A DNA stretch of 6,787 nucleotides, taken from UBA3478 sp036782715. GTDB lineage: Bacteria; Bacteroidota; Bacteroidia; Flavobacteriales; Flavobacteriaceae. Location of the stretch: assembly GCA_036782715.1 (NCBI GenBank), contig DAIPYN010000051.1, positions 1 to 6,787 of the forward strand, in the 5' to 3' direction. A model generated the notes under the pieces. That model worked only from the letters and a program-made list of their open reading frames with translations, did no database searches and was not told the origin of the DNA. Positions 6,397-6,787 of this stretch are shown here, one piece after another. Both the position numbers and the translations under genes were made by a program. Position 1 is the stretch's first letter. Every line of letters starts with the position of its first letter.

Positions 6397-6787
6397 ATGA
6401 CTCACGAACTCTACCGTCTTCTAAAAGCCTATCAGCAGTTTCGATCATTAGATGAAAGATCGGTCTTGGTCACACTTGTTGCTTTAGAGGGCTCTTCGTA
6501 TCGCAAGCCGGGGGTTCGAATGCTTATATCAGAGTCTAGTCAAATGGTAGGCGCAGTAAGTGGTGGATGTGTAGAAAAAGAAATCAAACTACAAGCTCAG
6601 GAGGTGTTTCATACGGGTAAGGCCAAACTAATGAATTATGATGGTCGTTATCGCCTCGGGTGCGAAGGAATTCTCTACCTACTTATTGAACCAATAGAAT
6701 TATCGATTAACGACGCCGATATCATTATTACCCATCTTGAAGCGAGATTAACAACTACAGTAAATACCTTCTACCCTCTCGAGGTAG
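6397..6787 (+). CDS. XdhC/CoxI family protein, 3'-truncated by window edge
   Basis: The frame opens with ATG at 6397, 4 bp after the VOC stop, and stays open to the right edge, giving 130 residues of an unfinished protein. Hallmarks of the N-terminal XdhC/CoxI domain are GSSYRKPGVRM (32-42), GAVSGGCVEKE (52-62) and LGCEGILYLLIEP (87-99). The two Cys (58 and 89) sit where the family keeps them; GCEG replaces the more usual GCGG. XdhC proteins are known to bind molybdenum cofactor and help sulfurate and insert it into xanthine dehydrogenase-type enzymes. Full-length members add a Rossmann-like C-terminal domain, which would lie beyond the window. If this gene is functional, a molybdenum hydroxylase or cofactor genes would be expected downstream or elsewhere in the genome. 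No target enzyme is visible here. Start choice rests on spacing and on the match of the N-terminus to the family. Confidence 0.88.
   Translation, partial: MTHELYRLLKAYQQFRSLDERSVLVTLVALEGSSYRKPGVRMLISESSQMVGAVSGGCVEKEIKLQAQEVFHTGKAKLMNYDGRYRLGCEGILYLLIEPIELSINDADIIITHLEARLTTTVNTFYPLEV

Noticed and set aside
1..6787. Mobile element, CRISPR array, tRNA or rRNA, phage or toxin-antitoxin system
   Set aside because: No transposase or integrase, regular direct repeats, structured RNA or small toxin gene pair could be recognised; nearly all bases are explained by six genes.

Overview
The window looks like chromosomal DNA of a marine-type Bacteroidota bacterium, most likely of the Flavobacteriia or a close relative. 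The reasons are moderately AT-rich coding DNA, starts without clear Shine-Dalgarno sequences, export signals ending in A-Q or AQQ, a lipoprotein whose Cys is followed by a short Ser/Asp tract, and protein families common in that phylum. This assignment is inference; no rRNA or marker gene is present.

Layout. (1) Bases 2-931, plus strand: the 3' part of an exported dienelactone-hydrolase-family alpha/beta hydrolase. Its frame is open to the left window edge, so the true start lies outside. (2) Bases 909-3671, minus strand: a 920-residue secreted M14-type zinc carboxypeptidase with a long C-terminal region. Its end overlaps the end of the hydrolase by 23 bp, tail to tail. (3) Bases 3672-3746: a 75-bp divergent intergenic region that must hold or lie next to the promoters for both directions. 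(4) Bases 3747-6787, plus strand: a tightly spaced run of four genes with gaps of 23, 4 and 4 bp. They are an exported PqqB-like metallo-beta-lactamase-fold protein, a lipoprotein alpha-amylase resembling the plant-type GH13_6 group, a small VOC (glyoxalase-like) protein, and the 5' part of an XdhC/CoxI family protein cut by the right window edge.

How they fit together. Four of the six proteins are exported hydrolases or hydrolase-fold proteins acting on peptides, esters or alpha-glucans. This fits a heterotroph that degrades polymers, but the amylase is not in a recognisable polysaccharide utilisation locus here, as no SusC/SusD pair is visible. The VOC and XdhC-like proteins are cytoplasmic and have no evident link to starch use. 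XdhC usually serves molybdenum hydroxylases, so a second functional group may begin downstream. I see no RNA gene, mobile element, CRISPR array or convincing terminator, and no clearly new multi-gene system. The most notable points are the plant-like amylase anchored as a lipoprotein and the PqqB-like protein, which has a Gly in place of the metal-binding Asp and no pqq genes nearby.
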